Origin: Liopterus haemorrhoidalis | Lineage: Eukaryota; Arthropoda; Insecta; Coleoptera; Dytiscidae | Direction: 5' to 3' | Assembly (NCBI GenBank): GCA_963971575.1 | Contig: OZ020622.1 | Coordinates: forward strand, 19,098,879-19,162,878 | Length of the DNA stretch: 64,000 nt | In this document: piece by piece, positions 33,143 to 44,554 of the stretch | Layout of the letters: every line of letters begins with the position of its first letter | Numbering within the stretch: the first letter of the stretch is position 1 | The notes under the pieces: generated by a model | The model's database searches: none | Told to the model about the DNA's origin: nothing | What the model saw: only the letters and a program-made list of their open reading frames with translations | Program-made: the position numbers and the translations under genes

Positions 33143-34800
33143 TTCTTTATTTGTCCCTAGGCCTTGCGGCGTTCAGGGTATTAGCCATTACAAATAGAAA
33201 TAAAATAAATAAAATAACCAAAACAATCCAAATTACATAACGTACAATACAGAACCATTTAATTTACAACATATTACATTTTCTCATTTCTTTCTTCTTG
33301 CTCCAGTGTCCCTCTCTTTCTTCCTAAAGATTCTGGTTTCCCTCTCCGATCTCCTTCCTTCTTGCTTCCAGTTCTCTCGCCCATCTTTAATTTATTTTAT
33401 TCCATTCTCTTCCATTCCAACCGTTTCTTCACCCCTCCTCCTATCTCCTTTCTTTCCTCCTCATTTCCAGGTGACTTCAGCCCCCTTCCTTCCTTCCATT
33501 TCTCGCCTTCTGCCTCCCACCGGGCCTCTTCCTTCCTTCCTTTACCCCTTCCTGTTATCCTTCCCCGATCTCAATCCTTCTTGCCTCTAATTCCTTCGCC
33601 CACTTCTCCCCCCTTCCAGCTTCGTGCAACAGGTCTAATGTGGTCCTCGACCATACTGTCATCTCTCTACACCTCTTCGCGAGGTGCTCTATATCTTCTT
33701 CCTCCTCCCCGCACATCCTGCACATCTTATCCTCCTGTTTCCTCCAGTATCTATTTCCTCTCTCTTCATTCCCACACCTTAGCCTCGCAAGCCTCCTAAC
33801 TCCTGACTATCCTCTTTCTCCCTTCAAGTAGCTTGGTACCCCTATAGTTCTGACCTCCTTATGTCTCCCTGCGCTCCTTGATTTGTCTATTCTGACTGTC
33901 CTTTCTTGCTCCCCCACTTCCTTATCCCTCCTCCACAACTCCTCAATCGCTTATCCCGTCTTTTCTTCTCGTTTCCACCTCTGCCGCATCCACTCCGCAT
34001 CTCCAGTAATAATTTCTCATCTCCCCCCATGCGTACCATTTTCCTTTCTGTTCCTCTCTGGCTCTTTCCTCCCAGCATTCCCTCATTATTCTTTTGTCTG
34101 TTTCTATTCTAATTTTCTCCTCGTACTTAACCGCCCTCCTTCCTGTACCCACTTTCATCTTATCCCTTTTCAGTTCCTCTCTTACAATATACCCTGGTGT
34201 TGTTCTATCTACCCCTAAGATCCATCTCAAATACCTCTCCTGTACTCGTTCTACCTTCTCCCATTCATTCCATCCCCAAATTTCCACCCCATATAGTAGG
34301 CTGTTCTTCACCACGGCGTCAAACAACCTCAATCTCCATCTAATATCGTCATTAAACTTCCTCTCTCCTATACTCCACAGCTTCCCCCTGACTATTCTTG
34401 CCTTGTTTACTATTTCCCTTATGTGTAGTTCAGCCCCATTGTTCCTCGCTAGTACATATCCCAGGTATTTTAAAGTCTTCACTTTTTCTATTTCTCTGCC
34501 TCCCCATTCCCATTTTATCTTCTTTCTTCTCCCTCCTCCTTTACTGAATACCATTACCTTCGTCTTGTCCCTGTTTACTTCTAGTTTTTTCCTTTTGAAG
34601 TATTTAACAGCACTTTCAATCATTCTCTTTAGCTCCTGTTCCCCCTCTGCCATCAACACTATATCGTCCGCGTACCCCAATGTTCACAACTTCATCTTCC
34701 CTACTACCACCCCCCCATCTTGCCCCTTCCTCATATTCCCTTCAAGATCTGCTACATACGCTTTTGCGCAGTGGCGATATCGTAACCAATGAAGTCTATC
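33143..34800 (-). pseudogene. R1-like non-LTR retrotransposon, 3' part, copy 2
   Basis: Minus-strand frame 33943-34680 (245 codons) is open: GYADDIVLMAEGEQELKRMI, LEVNRDKTKVMVFSKGGGRR, LKYLGYVLARNNGAELHIRE, LFDAVVKNSLLYGVEIWGW, VERVQERYLRWILGVDRTTP. After the stop at 33943 other frames give ARLRCGNEERGNRYW and the zinc-knuckle CRMCGEEEEDIEHLAKRC, with all of C-C-H-C present, unlike copy 1. The 3' end TCTTTATTTGTCCCTAGGCC plus TA-rich tail abuts the hAT sequence at 33140. Better preserved than copy 1. The pyrimidine-rich plus strand produces several false frames. Confidence 0.9.
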
Positions 34801-35232
34801 TGAGGTGCGATTATTGCTAGTTGAAAACTTTATTTTTTTATTATTCTCCGAGCTACAGATACCTCAAGAGTATGGATACGAAAGTGTTTAAATCAAAATG
34901 GAAGGCACTTTGAACACTTGTAAATAAAAATACTGTATTTTCAAGTCATTATAGAGAATACAATTTTGTCAACCGAAAGATATTAAATAAATGTTTAAGT
35001 AAAAGTTGTTTCTTTTTAAAAGCTCTATCCCAAGATACCAACATGACATACGTTCCCATTTAAAAACTAAAAGTTGTCCTTGATATCCTTCACTTAAGGT
35101 TTATTCAGGAAAAATTCAGTACTATTATTCAATTCTTTGGATAAACTTCATCGCATTTTCTAGAAAAATCTTGTCCTTTTATCTTGTCCTCTTAATACTC
35201 GATTTTTGTAACTCGGTAACTCGATTTTTGGG
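34801..35232. other. hAT-internal spacer
   Basis: AT-rich, with the direct motif AACTCGATTTTTG repeated near 35195-35225. No coding signal. Confidence 0.35.
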
Positions 35233-35517
35233 TAGGGTTACCATTTTCTTAAGAAGGCAATGCGGGACGGAGCAAAAAAAAAGGTCTTCATCTCCCAAAT
35301 CCAAGTGAAGAGCAAAAAAAAAAAAAAAAGATCCTCACCTCCCAAATCCAAGTGAAGATCAAAAAAAAAAAGGTCCTCATCTCCCAAAATCCAAGTGAAG
35401 AGCAAAACAAAGGTCCTCACCTCCCAAATCCAAAATGTTAAAATGCGGGACAATACGGGACAAAATGTTAAAATGCGGGACAGTCCTGCAAAAAATAGGA
35501 GACGAATGGTCACCCTA
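35233..35517. mobile_element. hAT MITE with TAGGGT termini and internal 40-bp repeats
   Basis: Ends TAGGGTTACCATT and AATGGTCACCCTA with identical 8-bp TTTTTGGG (35225-35232 and 35518-35525). The interior holds four units of the same about-40-bp repeat found in the CAGAGCCGC-type MITEs, plus a tandem AAAATGTTAAAATGCGGGAC duplication near 35445-35480. Confidence 0.92.
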
Positions 35518-35814
35518 TTTTTGGGTATTTTGAGCCATTTGCATTCCTATCCAATTATTTATTATCTTTTTAATGCTAAATATAAATAAGTGCTGCTATA
35601 TGTCTTAAGTACAAAAACAAATAAATAAGTCCATTGCTGTTTATTGTTCTTCAAAACTTAAAATTGATTTTCTGAGAAATTACTAATTTCAAGTTACCTA
35701 TTTGTAGTATTAAGGGGACGATATATAGGGGGGGCGCAGACAATATGTACATAATTTCGGGGGATCCCATGCCAGAAGAGGTTGAGAAACACTGATCTAA
35801 TATAGAGCCTACCG

Positions 35815-36255
35815 TACTCAGACGAAATTCTGCAAGTAAACGTGAATGGGATAAAACAGCCAATTTTGATTACAATGAGGACTTAAACTCTCTTCCTGCC
35901 TTACGACTGAAAGAGCACCTATTTGGATAGACCATAACCTAAAAGCACCTTTGGATAGCAAAGCAGCTTGAAATGATTTATGAAACAAGACAAGAGTGAA
36001 GAATGGCGCCATAGTTTCAGATGCATCTAAAAAACTTCGATCTCCCTAGATACATATGGTAACAACTTATGGAAAATCGCAACTGGTCACGGTAGATGCA
36101 ATGACTTTTTGTATAAGTGGGGTTTATCATCTTCCCTAGAATGTGGTTGTGGAGCGCCTTATTGAACATATTTGGAATTATTGTCCTCTACGTAGATTCT
36201 CTGGCGGTATTGTAGAACTAATGAGATCTCACCAGATGCCATGCAATGGTTGAAC
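35815..36255 (+). pseudogene. LINE ORF2 C-terminal remnant
   Basis: Reads EWRHSFRCI, then GNNLWKIATGHGRCNDFLYK and WGLSSSLECGCGAP, and after a frameshift HIWNYCPLRRFSGG. The TGHG-x-FLY-WGL block followed by C-C-H-C is the usual end of I/LOA/Jockey-type ORF2 proteins. Several stops. Confidence 0.65.
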
Positions 36256-36356
36256 AGCCTAAATGTTCTTCTTTAACATTTATGAATATATATTTTATAC
36301 TCTTTGTAGTGCTTAATTATTTTCTGGTTTGTTTTATGCTTCTCATACGAAATATA

Positions 36357-37227
36357 CAGGATGTTTGTTTGAAACGGGCACCCCGAAAATCTCCTTTATT
36401 TGTAAAGATACAAAAAACCTTCAGAACAAAAGTTAAACTAGACAAAGAGGCCCATCTAAAGGTTACTATAAGAATTCTGAGGCACTTCCGCTTTCACCGG
36501 AAATGATGTCAACTTTTGATCTAGCATAGGGAATCGATAATTTTATATTTTTTTCCTAAAAGTACATTAAATTAGCTTTACAATGACACCAAAAAATCAT
36601 ATTTTTATGTTAACCATTTCAAAATGGCGACCATTTATTTACAAAATAATAATCAACATAAGTTTTACAAAGTTGAACGTAGCAAGCTTTGAAAACAATA
36701 AATAAAGAAACAAAATCGCAATACTACCACTTCCTAGATTTTTTTTTTTTTTTTTTCAAACAAAAATAAGCAAAATAAACTATTAAACTCTTGTTATTTA
36801 TAAAACATTTAATTGAAAAATTAAAATTTAAGTTATTTCATGTTATTTCATATAATAACTAGTTATAACAATTTATTTTAGAGATATTTTGTTCTTAAAG
36901 CTACGTTCAACTTTGTAAAACTTATGTTGATTATTATTTTGTAAATAAATGGTCGCCATTTTGAAATGGTTAACATAAAAATATGACTTTTTGGTGTCAT
37001 TGTAAAGCTAATTTAATGTAATTTTAGGAAAAAAATATAAAATTATCGATTCCCTGCACTAGATCAAAAGTTGACATCATTTCCGGTGAAACCGGAAGTG
37101 CCTCAGAATTCTTATAGTAACCTTTAGATGGGCCTTTGTGTCTAGTTTAACTTTTGTTTTGAAGATTTTTTGTATCTTTACAAATAAAGGAGATTTTCGG
37201 GGTGCCCCGTTTCAAACAAACACCCTG
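36357..37227. mobile_element. 871-bp foldback with about 330-bp arms, TA target
   Basis: Starts CAGGATGTTTGTTTGAAACG and ends with the near-complement CGTTTCAAACAAACACCCTG, TA on both sides. About 330 bp at each end are complementary with few mismatches (for example the AAATGGCGACCATTT block). The central 200 bp is AT-rich with no coding signal. The TIR start CAGGGTGTTTG is Tc1/mariner-like. Confidence 0.92.
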
Positions 37228-37402
37228 TATATAATAATTATTATCAGCACATGCTGCCAACTATATAAATCAAAAATTATAGAGTAGAAACACTATCTGT
37301 TGTGGCGCTAGAGGGGTTTCTGCAACAAGTGGTATTTTCAAAGCAAAGAAATCGAAATGAAGTGAAGGCTTACGGCATGAATTTCTGTACTAAACAATGG
37401 GT

Positions 37403-37990
37403 ATCATCATCATTCTTCAGCCGTTCGAATCCACTGCTGGATATAGATCTCCCTTAAAAATTTCCAATTTTATCTTTATTGAGCTTCTTATAGCCAGTTC
37501 GTAACATGCGCTTTAGGTCATCAGTCCAATGAGTGGGCTACGATGTCTTCCTCAGCTTCGTTTATTTGCCCATGGTCTCCACTCGAGAATCCATTTGGTT
37601 CATCTGTCGTCTATTGTTCTAGTTAGATGGTTTGCCCATTTCCATTTTATTCCAGCTACTTTTACAAGGATGTCGTTTAGTTTTGTCTGTGGAGAATTTT
37701 AGCATTCGGTATTTTGTCCCTCAGCGTTATATCCAGCATAGCTCGATCCATGGCCCGCTAAGTTTTTTTTTCCTTTTATTTGTTGGCTTTAGCTGCTTTG
37801 GCTATTAGCCAGGCCCGCTGAGTTACTTGCAGCTTTTTAGAAACTTAAATCAGTGTTAGGGATTCCGCCTCGTAGGTTAAGACATGCATAACATATAATT
37901 CGAAAGCTTTTTTTTAAAGGCACGTTGGGATATCATTTTTAAAAATGTTTTGTTGCTAACCAAATGGTGCCCATCCTTGTGATATTCTCC
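37403..37990 (-). pseudogene. RTE-like LINE, C-terminal part of ORF2
   Basis: Minus strand in shifting frames: FELYVMHVLTYEAESLTLI, RAMDRAMLDITLRDKIPNAK, KWKWAKPSN-like, WRPWANK and PTHWTDDLKRMLRTGY, then SSSGFERLKNDDD at 37403. These follow the usual insect RTE-type order after the RT thumb. A 45-bp insertion with duplicated GGCCCGCT (37755 and 37802) lies inside. Dead. Confidence 0.82.
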
Positions 37991-38048
37991 TGAAGATTTC
38001 GCACGTTTGATTATCTCTATTAACTCTAAAAAGTCTTTAATAGTCTAT

Positions 38049-38223
38049 ACTGGGAAAAGAAAGGCATTCAAATTAGGAGGCTAAATCACCAGAGATTCGC
38101 TGATGATATTGTTCTCGTCTCAGACTACGTTCAGGATGCATTTCAAATGCTGCAGGAACTGAATGAAGTAGCTAAAATTGTAGGGCTGAAGATTAACAAA
38201 CAAAAAACTAAAATGATGACAAA
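38049..38223 (+). pseudogene. RTE-like LINE RT fragment (FADD box)
   Basis: Reads RRLNHQRFADDIVLVSDYVQ and then FQMLQELNEVAKIVGLKINK, QKTKMMTN. This covers RT motif 5 to the thumb of the same broad family as 37403-37990 but on the opposite strand, so the two pieces are head to head. Confidence 0.88.
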
Positions 38224-39063
38224 CCTTGTATGAGCGAGGGGCTGAAAATCGACGATATTCATTCCAGTCGTTCGGCCTCAAATCATCGAATAAGTAGAGA
38301 ATATAATGAGTATATTGTCCTAACAAAACGCGTATTCTGATTAAACCGAAACCAGAATTGGCACAACCTAAACGCACTCATTGATTAGGTTGACACTTAC
38401 ACGCATCTTGGGCACGAAATACGATTTGACAGAAAAGATACGCATCTACAAATAATATGAATCTAGCATAAATTTTGTTTTGCTGATTTCTGAAATAAAC
38501 TATTCAATTATAAAGTATATGAAAGTACAAGTAGACTATTTTAAAGTATGGATAACTGCAAATAAACGTAATTATTAAAACCAGTGTTTGTAATTTTATT
38601 GCAAAATAATTATTTTTCAATTAAGCTTACACCAATTCCATATAGCTTAGCGAATTCTTAAGTCATCTTAAGTAAAGCCAGAGGCTAACAGTAAACTCAT
38701 CTTAGACTTTCTCCAACTTTTTTATTCAGTTAATAATTACAAGAAACATGAGTAATTATAGATTTTAACTTGTACTTTTATATAGGAAATATATAATAAA
38801 ATAGCCTGTAAAAATATTAATTAATATTAGTCAATATAAAATTATAAAACGCGCTTCAATAAATAATATTTTTATGAATATATTTTTAATAATTTATGAT
38901 TAGTTAGAGATTATTTATTGAGTCATAAAGTATTATAACAAGATGATATTTGATTCTATATTTAGAATTTGTTTCGTTTAAATATAAGGATTGGGGCACA
39001 CTAGACGTAATTTCGGTCCCGTAATTTCAGCAGCGCAACGCCCCTGCTTTTATTACTACAGAG
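38224..39063. other. AT-rich stretch, nothing recognised
   Basis: No domain or terminal repeat pair recognised; composition is very AT-rich between 38560 and 38950. Confidence 0.35.
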
Positions 39064-39175
39064 CAGAGCTGGGCACAAGTACAAGAAAATGTACTTAAGT
39101 ATAAGCACAAGTACCTTTCTAAAAAATGTAATTAAATACAAGTACAATTACTTAAATTTTAAAAGTACTTAACCC
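39064..39175. mobile_element. left end of a hAT element with AAGTAC subterminal repeats
   Basis: CAGAGCTGGGCACAAGTAC followed by five or more AAGTAC/GTACTT motifs, as at the ends of Ac/hobo-type hATs. The right end was not found. Confidence 0.6.
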
Positions 39176-39318
39176 TCCAGGCTAATGAAGGGTCACTAAT
39201 GCTAAATTTGTATTCAAATTTAATCTAAAGTGTAAGTTAATAAATGTAGAACGGTATAACTATAAACGGTAAGCCCACCCTGAATCGGATTTGGGCAGGT
39301 AGTGCCGAAATAGACTAA

Positions 39319-39471
39319 TGGCCGGTTGCTAAAGAATGAGTTAAGTGTTTTAACTCGAGTTATGCCTAACACGAGTTAAAATAACATACAAAACATATCA
39401 TTTTAACTTGAGTTAGGGATAACTCAAAAAAGATGATTAAAACATTGAACTCGTCCTTTAGCAACCGGCCA
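39319..39471. mobile_element. 153-bp Harbinger-type MITE
   Basis: Ends TGGCCGGTTGCTAAAG and CTTTAGCAACCGGCCA, flanked by TAA on both sides (39316-39318 and 39472-39474). The inside is largely palindromic (TTAACTCGAGTTA, TTTTAACTTGAGTTAG). Confidence 0.88.
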
Positions 39472-39713
39472 TAAGATGCACGAAATGTGAATATAAATCT
39501 TTCAAACTATAGTTCGTTCAAACGTTAGAATATAGTATTGTTCTTATGGGAAATGGGAGTCAAATGTTGTAAAAGTGTCCCAATGAACCCAAAATATTAT
39601 GCAAAATTTTTTATCTCTCAACGGGCCCGTCATTATTGTTTTCCGGGGGGCAAAATTATTGTCTCCCCGTTTTGTTGTTGACGATCATTTCGGTTTTCGA
39701 CGACTGATGAACA

Positions 39714-40768
39714 ATGCTATCTATTCGAACCTATTTTAGCGACACTATAATTCCCGATATATATCAAAGGGTATGTGATAAAATTAAAACAAATTTATCT
39801 TTAGCTGTCTCACTTTCAGTAACCACTGATATTTGGACTTGCTCAAGTAACAGTTCTAGTTTCTTGAGCTTTACAGCTCATTGGTTTTCAACCAATTTTC
39901 CAATAAATCATGCTGTCTTAGATATGAAACCTTTTATGGATACACATACCGCAGACAACGTATCACAAGGACTAGTTGGGATAGCATCTCGCTGGGATAT
40001 TCCAGAGGCAAAAATACATGCAATTGTTCACGATAACGCAGCCAATATGGTTAAAGCTGTAAAGGATTCTGGATTTAATTCTATAAGATGTTTCATTCAC
40101 ACGCTTCAATTAGTGATAAACAGCGCGTTGAGATCGCAAGCAAACGTAACAGAAATGCTAGCAGTTGCAAGACGAATAATGACGCACTTTAATCATTCAG
40201 GATTTATCAAAAAGAGGAAGTCGTTAAGCAAACTGACAAACTGAAAGTTATGAAAAATTCATTAAAAACCGAATTGGAAAAACGATTTCATAATTTAAAT
40301 GATAATAAACGTTACTTCCTTGCGACTTTCCTGGATCCGAAATATAATTTTTTTTTCTTTGATTTATACCAATCCGAAAAGACTCGTCAAACTATATTAA
40401 TAGAAACTCTTAGAAATTCTTTGGATGACGATAGCAGCAGCAACGATGGATGTCCACCAAGAAAAAACCTGAGAATAACTGATGAAACTGAAAATAAAGA
40501 TGTGTTTTGGGCTTATTTCGAGGAAGTAGCAAATGAAGCATCAAGCAGTCATGTATCTGCAGAAAAAAATGCTACAGCCGCAGAAATTGATCATTATTTA
40601 AACAGTGCCAGAGTTTCACGCGACACCCTACCCAATATATGGTGGGCTGCAAATAAGGATCAATACCCGCTTCTGTCTGATTTTGCTGCGATATATTTAT
40701 GTGCACCAAGTAGCTCCGTTTACTTCCTCAAACAGCAGAGAAGTTGGTGTTTTTGCACCATAATTTGA
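39714..40768 (+). pseudogene. hAT transposase (Ac/ZBED-type), internally deleted
   Basis: The first frame (39714-40244) has SLSVTTDIWTCSSNSSSFLS (the TDxWTS-type RNase H strand), VLDMKPFMDTHTADNVSQGL, IHAIVHDNAANMVKAVKDSG (catalytic D-NAANM) and IRCFIHTLQLVINSALRSQ (the C/H-x-H-LQLV block). After a frame change at 40245 the second frame gives FHNLNDNKRYFLATFLDPKY and LPNIWWAANKDQYPLLSDFA, then APSSSVYFLK where SERLFS is expected. The middle region of perhaps 150 residues is missing, the N-terminal BED finger is absent and the end is corrupted. The two long open frames make it the best-preserved hAT gene here. Confidence 0.92.
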
Positions 40769-40975
40769 AATTAATTAATTTTGATTATTAATTTTTGAAG
40801 TTTAGGTATTAATTAATTTAATATATATAAAAAAAAAAAACTTTATTATTGATTATACTACTGAAGAGAAAAGTTTATTGTTATGTTAGCAGATAATATA
40901 TGAATACAGTAAGTGTGTGTAACGTAATAAAAATAAAAGACCGTCAAAATAAAACTTGTTTAATTGTATATTAAA

Positions 40976-42540
40976 CTAGCCTATTTCGTCTGTCGGTTGA
41001 AACTGGTATCTTCCCTTCTATGTGGAAAACTGCGTTTATAACACCAGTATTTAAATCCGGCTGTAAGTCACGGGTAGAGAACTACAGACCCATCTCTATC
41101 CTATCATGCATCTCCAAAGTCCTTGAATCGATCATCACTGATATAATTTTTTCTTACTACAAGAATATGTACTATTATACCACAACAACACGGCTTCTTC
41201 ATGGGGCGTTCCACAACAACAAATTTAATATCATTCAAGGACTACATTCTATCTTCGTTATAGACCGGGAACGAAGTTCACGCAGTATACACGGATTTCC
41301 GAAAGGCATTTGACCGAATTAATCATGACGTCCTTTTAGCCAAACTGAAAGCATATGGAATTCAGCCTCCCCTGTCACTGTGGCTTAAGTCTTATCTACA
41401 GGGACGAGCCCAGCACGTTACAATTAACAACTGTACATCCCGGGTCATGAATGTGACTTCAGGGGTTCCACAAGGCTCATACCTAGGACCAGTGCTTTTC
41501 ACCTTGTTCATCAACGACATCGGTGTAGGAAACTTACATAGCAGATATCTATTGTTTGCTGATGACCTGAAACTTTATTCTGCAGTCAAATCATCTGCAG
41601 ATTCTCACAGCTTGAAAAATGATCTGGATGTCGTAGCAGCATGGTGTACAAGTAATTGCCTCTCTCTGAATATAGGTAAATGCTCTTCGATATGTTTTTC
41701 GAAAAAACGTAACCCCTCATCGTTCAGCTATGTGGTTAACGGAGTCCCACTCAAGCAAGTGGATGAAGTGCGAGATCTGGGAGTCATCTTTACTAGCAAC
41801 CTTTCCTTCGAAAAACATATTGATTCTGTGTGTAAAAAGGCAGCGAGGATGTTAGGCTTCGTTAGGAGGACCACTACGGAATTCACGAACCGTGGCTTCT
41901 GATTAGAGCAAAATAAAGAGTTTTGATAGCAGTGTATATCAAAACTCTTTATTTTGCTCTAATCAGAAGCCACCTCGAATATGCTAGTGTGGTATGGAGC
42001 CCATACCAGTCCACACACTGCTATCGCTTAGAGAATGTACAGGACAAATTTATTAAAATATTTCTCTACAAAGTGGGAATCAACTACACTTTGTTATCTC
42101 GCGACCAGAGAAGACAATTAGTAGGAATCGACACATTAAGAAAGAGGCGTGATATCAGTGGGTTATGTCTACTCCACAAAATTATAAATGGTGCGATACC
42201 ATCACCTGAAATCTTAGAAAATATTCTAATACGAGTTCCTGCACGCTCTACTAGAAACCAAGATGCATTCTTCGTGACCCAACACAAGACCAACTATGGG
42301 AAGGATGTAACTATTGACAGAATCTGCCACCTGTACAATTCTATTTGTTGCAGAGACCTCAATACTGTTGACATCTTTGACTCAGTTTTTAGCCGTTTTA
42401 AAACTTCACTGACGGCCGCTTATGAAAATTTTTAATTCTCTGTTATATTTATGTATTATTTTGAAATGTTTTTCTTGTATTTTTGTTTCTTTTGTAATGT
42501 ATTATGTATTATTTGGGGCTTACCCGTAAATACGTTGTTT

Positions 42541-42571
<31 letters not shown>
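40976..42571 (+). pseudogene. Jockey/CR1-like LINE RT, 5'-truncated
   Basis: Begins in RT motif 1: MWKTAFITPVFKSGCKSRVE and ENYRPISILSCISKVLESII. A frameshift near 41270 moves to YTDFRKAFDRINHDVLLAKL, LWLKSYLQGRAQHVTINN, VTSGVPQGSYLGPVLFTLFI, FADD (LLFADDLKLYSAV), LSLNIGKCSSICFSKKRN and VRDLGVIFTSNLSFEKHID. A stop at 41900 is created by a palindrome (41892-41973). It then continues YIKTLYFALIRSHLEYASVV, DKFIKIFLYKVGINY and SVFSRFKTSLTAAYENF to a stop at 42435. The 3' UTR ends in (AAAT)n at 42545-42571. Relatively young but dead. Confidence 0.93.
41892..41973. repeat. perfect 37-bp palindrome in the LINE frame
   Basis: 41892-41928 and 41937-41973 are exact reverse complements (GTGGCTTCTGATTAGAGCAA at the left edge) with an 8-base spacer GCAGTGTA. 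The right arm is normal LINE code (KTLYFALIRSH); the left arm is its inverted copy and brings in the stop. Confidence 0.97.
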
Positions 42572-42572
<1 letters not shown>

Positions 42573-42609
42573 TTAATTTACTTTTCTTTTTATTTCATTT
42601 TCATTCCAC

Positions 42610-42723
42610 AGACTAGGTATTCGGTACCGCCGGATAGTAGTGGTCGTATCCGGCTATCCGGCCGGATACTTAAAAAGTGGCCGGATAGGCCGGATACCGG
42701 ATAGTAACCGGATATTCGCTGCA
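42610..42723. mobile_element. right end of a hAT element with CCGGATA repeats
   Basis: At least eight CCGGATA/TATCCGG motifs lead into CGCTGCATCACTA, the complement of a TAGTGATGCAGCG-type hAT end. Its orientation means the element body lies to the left, possibly the hAT gene at 39714 with the LINE inserted between, but the left end was not found. Confidence 0.6.
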
Positions 42724-43827
42724 TCACTACTTAAAAGTTTGGAATAGCCTATAGGCATCTTAGTTTTTTACTTTTCCTTAGAAAAATGGAGGGAAAGTTA
42801 ATATTAAATCCGAATTGGGAAAAGATTTAGTTATGGACAAGAGGAAGATGTGGGAATATGTTTTAAGTTACAATAAAAAAGTAACTGATAATATGCGAGT
42901 CTGTTTATTGCATTTTTCTTGAGATGATTGCAGAAAAACAAAGCTGCACTAATATGCTTGCATCTGCTTTACAGGTGCAAGTTGATATTTAACTTTTAGT
43001 TGCTCCTGTCCAACAAAAACTAATTTAATTTCATGTGGCACTGAAGGTATTGCACTTATTTGCAAACAGAATGTATATATTGTAAATTTATATAATTGAC
43101 ACTCGGCTTCTAATGTACCACATAAAATTAGGTGCCCGGCATTTAAACTTACTCACCTACAAATTACGCTTCAATAAATCTACTGAAATTAAACTTTAAA
43201 TACTGTAATTTGATACACACTTGTAATGTCGCAAATATTTAGTCCCATTTTAATAAAATAAACATGTATTGTACTTAAATTAACCTGTTTGTTATATGGA
43301 AATTGATGGCTAAGGGCTATTGTCGCAAGTGGTACTTCCTTCGATCACAGCGCCGCCACTGGTAATGTCACTTCTCAATCCATAAGACAATTTCAAACCG
43401 CTACAACAAAATTCTACACAAATACGAAAACACCTACAATGGATTAGTTCATAAATAAACATAAGCATCATTTCACTTAATCCAAAAATATAATATTATG
43501 CGGAACCTTTCCAAGATATCTCACCTCTTATGTAAACTGTAAAAATATATTTCACTAAATATATAGTAAAAATTAGCATATGAATTTCAAGGCTAACTAT
43601 GTGAAAAAATATTTGAACTTTGAGAGATTTCAAGAAATTGACAAGATTTCAAATATCCTTGGCTGCATTTCTTATTAGCAAAGCTTACGACTTCTGTTTA
43701 CAGAGAAATGCAACGAAAGCATTCAGCAAACAAATATATACCTACGTGTTGTTTAAAGAATTTATTAAGCATAAAAGCATTTTTATTTTACTATCGTGGG
43801 AATGTTACTAACTTATACATTTGAAAT
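42724..43827. other. mostly unassigned, AT-rich
   Basis: Near 42830 GKDLVMDKRKMWEYVLSYNK might be a decayed BED-finger region; too weak to call. ATCACAGCGCCGCCACTG at 43354-43371 looks like a lone hAT right end. Otherwise nothing recognised. Confidence 0.3.
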
Positions 43828-44510
43828 ACCAGGGTAAGTCAAAAAGTAAAGGCAAGTTTGATCAAAACACATCTTTTATTGTACAAATAAAATTAAAAAT
43901 CTTAGTATTTCTCTTCATAATCTCCCTCAACTTCTATACATTTGGTACATCTTTTTATAAGCTTTCTAATTCCGTCCTGGAAGAATTTTTTTGGTGTCGT
44001 GCACCGCTTCTGTAACCTCGTCATCCGACGAACACTTGCATTCACGCAGGTGCTTCTTCATCGGACCAAAACAGAAGAAATCACTTGGAGGTCTGGACTG
44101 TACGACGGGTGCTCCAGCAACTCAAAACTAATCTTGAATGCATAGAACCGCGATTTATCCACTCAAAACTAAGATCTTGAATGCATAGAACAGCGATTTA
44201 TCAACTCATAAATTTTTCTTTCAGCAAGACAATTCTTACCATACTGCTTATGAATTCTACGAATAACCTCCGCAGGTTTCGTCCCCTCAGAGTACAGGAA
44301 ACGTATCACTCCTCTCATTTATTTCTTGGTGCATACGGACAACGTGGCACTCATAATAAAATGCCTTGAAATCACTTATAACAGAGCTGAGTACTGAACC
44401 AACACATGTAACACACAAAGACACTTTGAGGTTATGATACATTCAGGTTCAGTCAGTGCTACCAACCATTTAAGCAGAAAAAATAAAATTTACCGTTACT
44501 TTTTGACTTC
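43828..44510 (-). pseudogene. mariner element remnant with both ends
   Basis: The left end CCAGGGTAAGTCAAAAAGTA and the right end TTACTTTTTGACTTCTCC are inverted partners. On the minus strand the transposase C-terminus reads LLEHPSYSPDLQVISS, KKFFQDGIRKLIKRCTKCIE and VEGDYEEKY, all typical of mariner. A 37-bp local duplication (ATCTTGAATGCATAGAAC) lies near 44130-44195. The centre is too degraded to translate. Confidence 0.78.
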
Positions 44511-44554
44511 TCCTCGTAGTTTACTTCCTCTTCTTCAAGTGCCATCTCCGCTTC

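Larger units (their letters stand above)
33050..35794. mobile_element. hAT element enclosing a reversed LINE and a MITE
   Basis: Left end CATCGTTTCTCAAC and right end GTTGAGAAACACTG, with identical 8-bp ATCTAATA (33042-33049 and 35795-35802). Subterminal GGGGCGCG and GGGGGGCGC. The LINE copy (33143-34800, minus) and the MITE (35233-35517) inserted later. No transposase was recognised, so the original hAT was non-autonomous. Confidence 0.92.

Noticed and set aside
33306..34792. Long plus-strand Ser/Pro/Leu-rich frames
   Set aside because: Antisense of the purine-rich R1-like LINE; low-complexity shadow translation.
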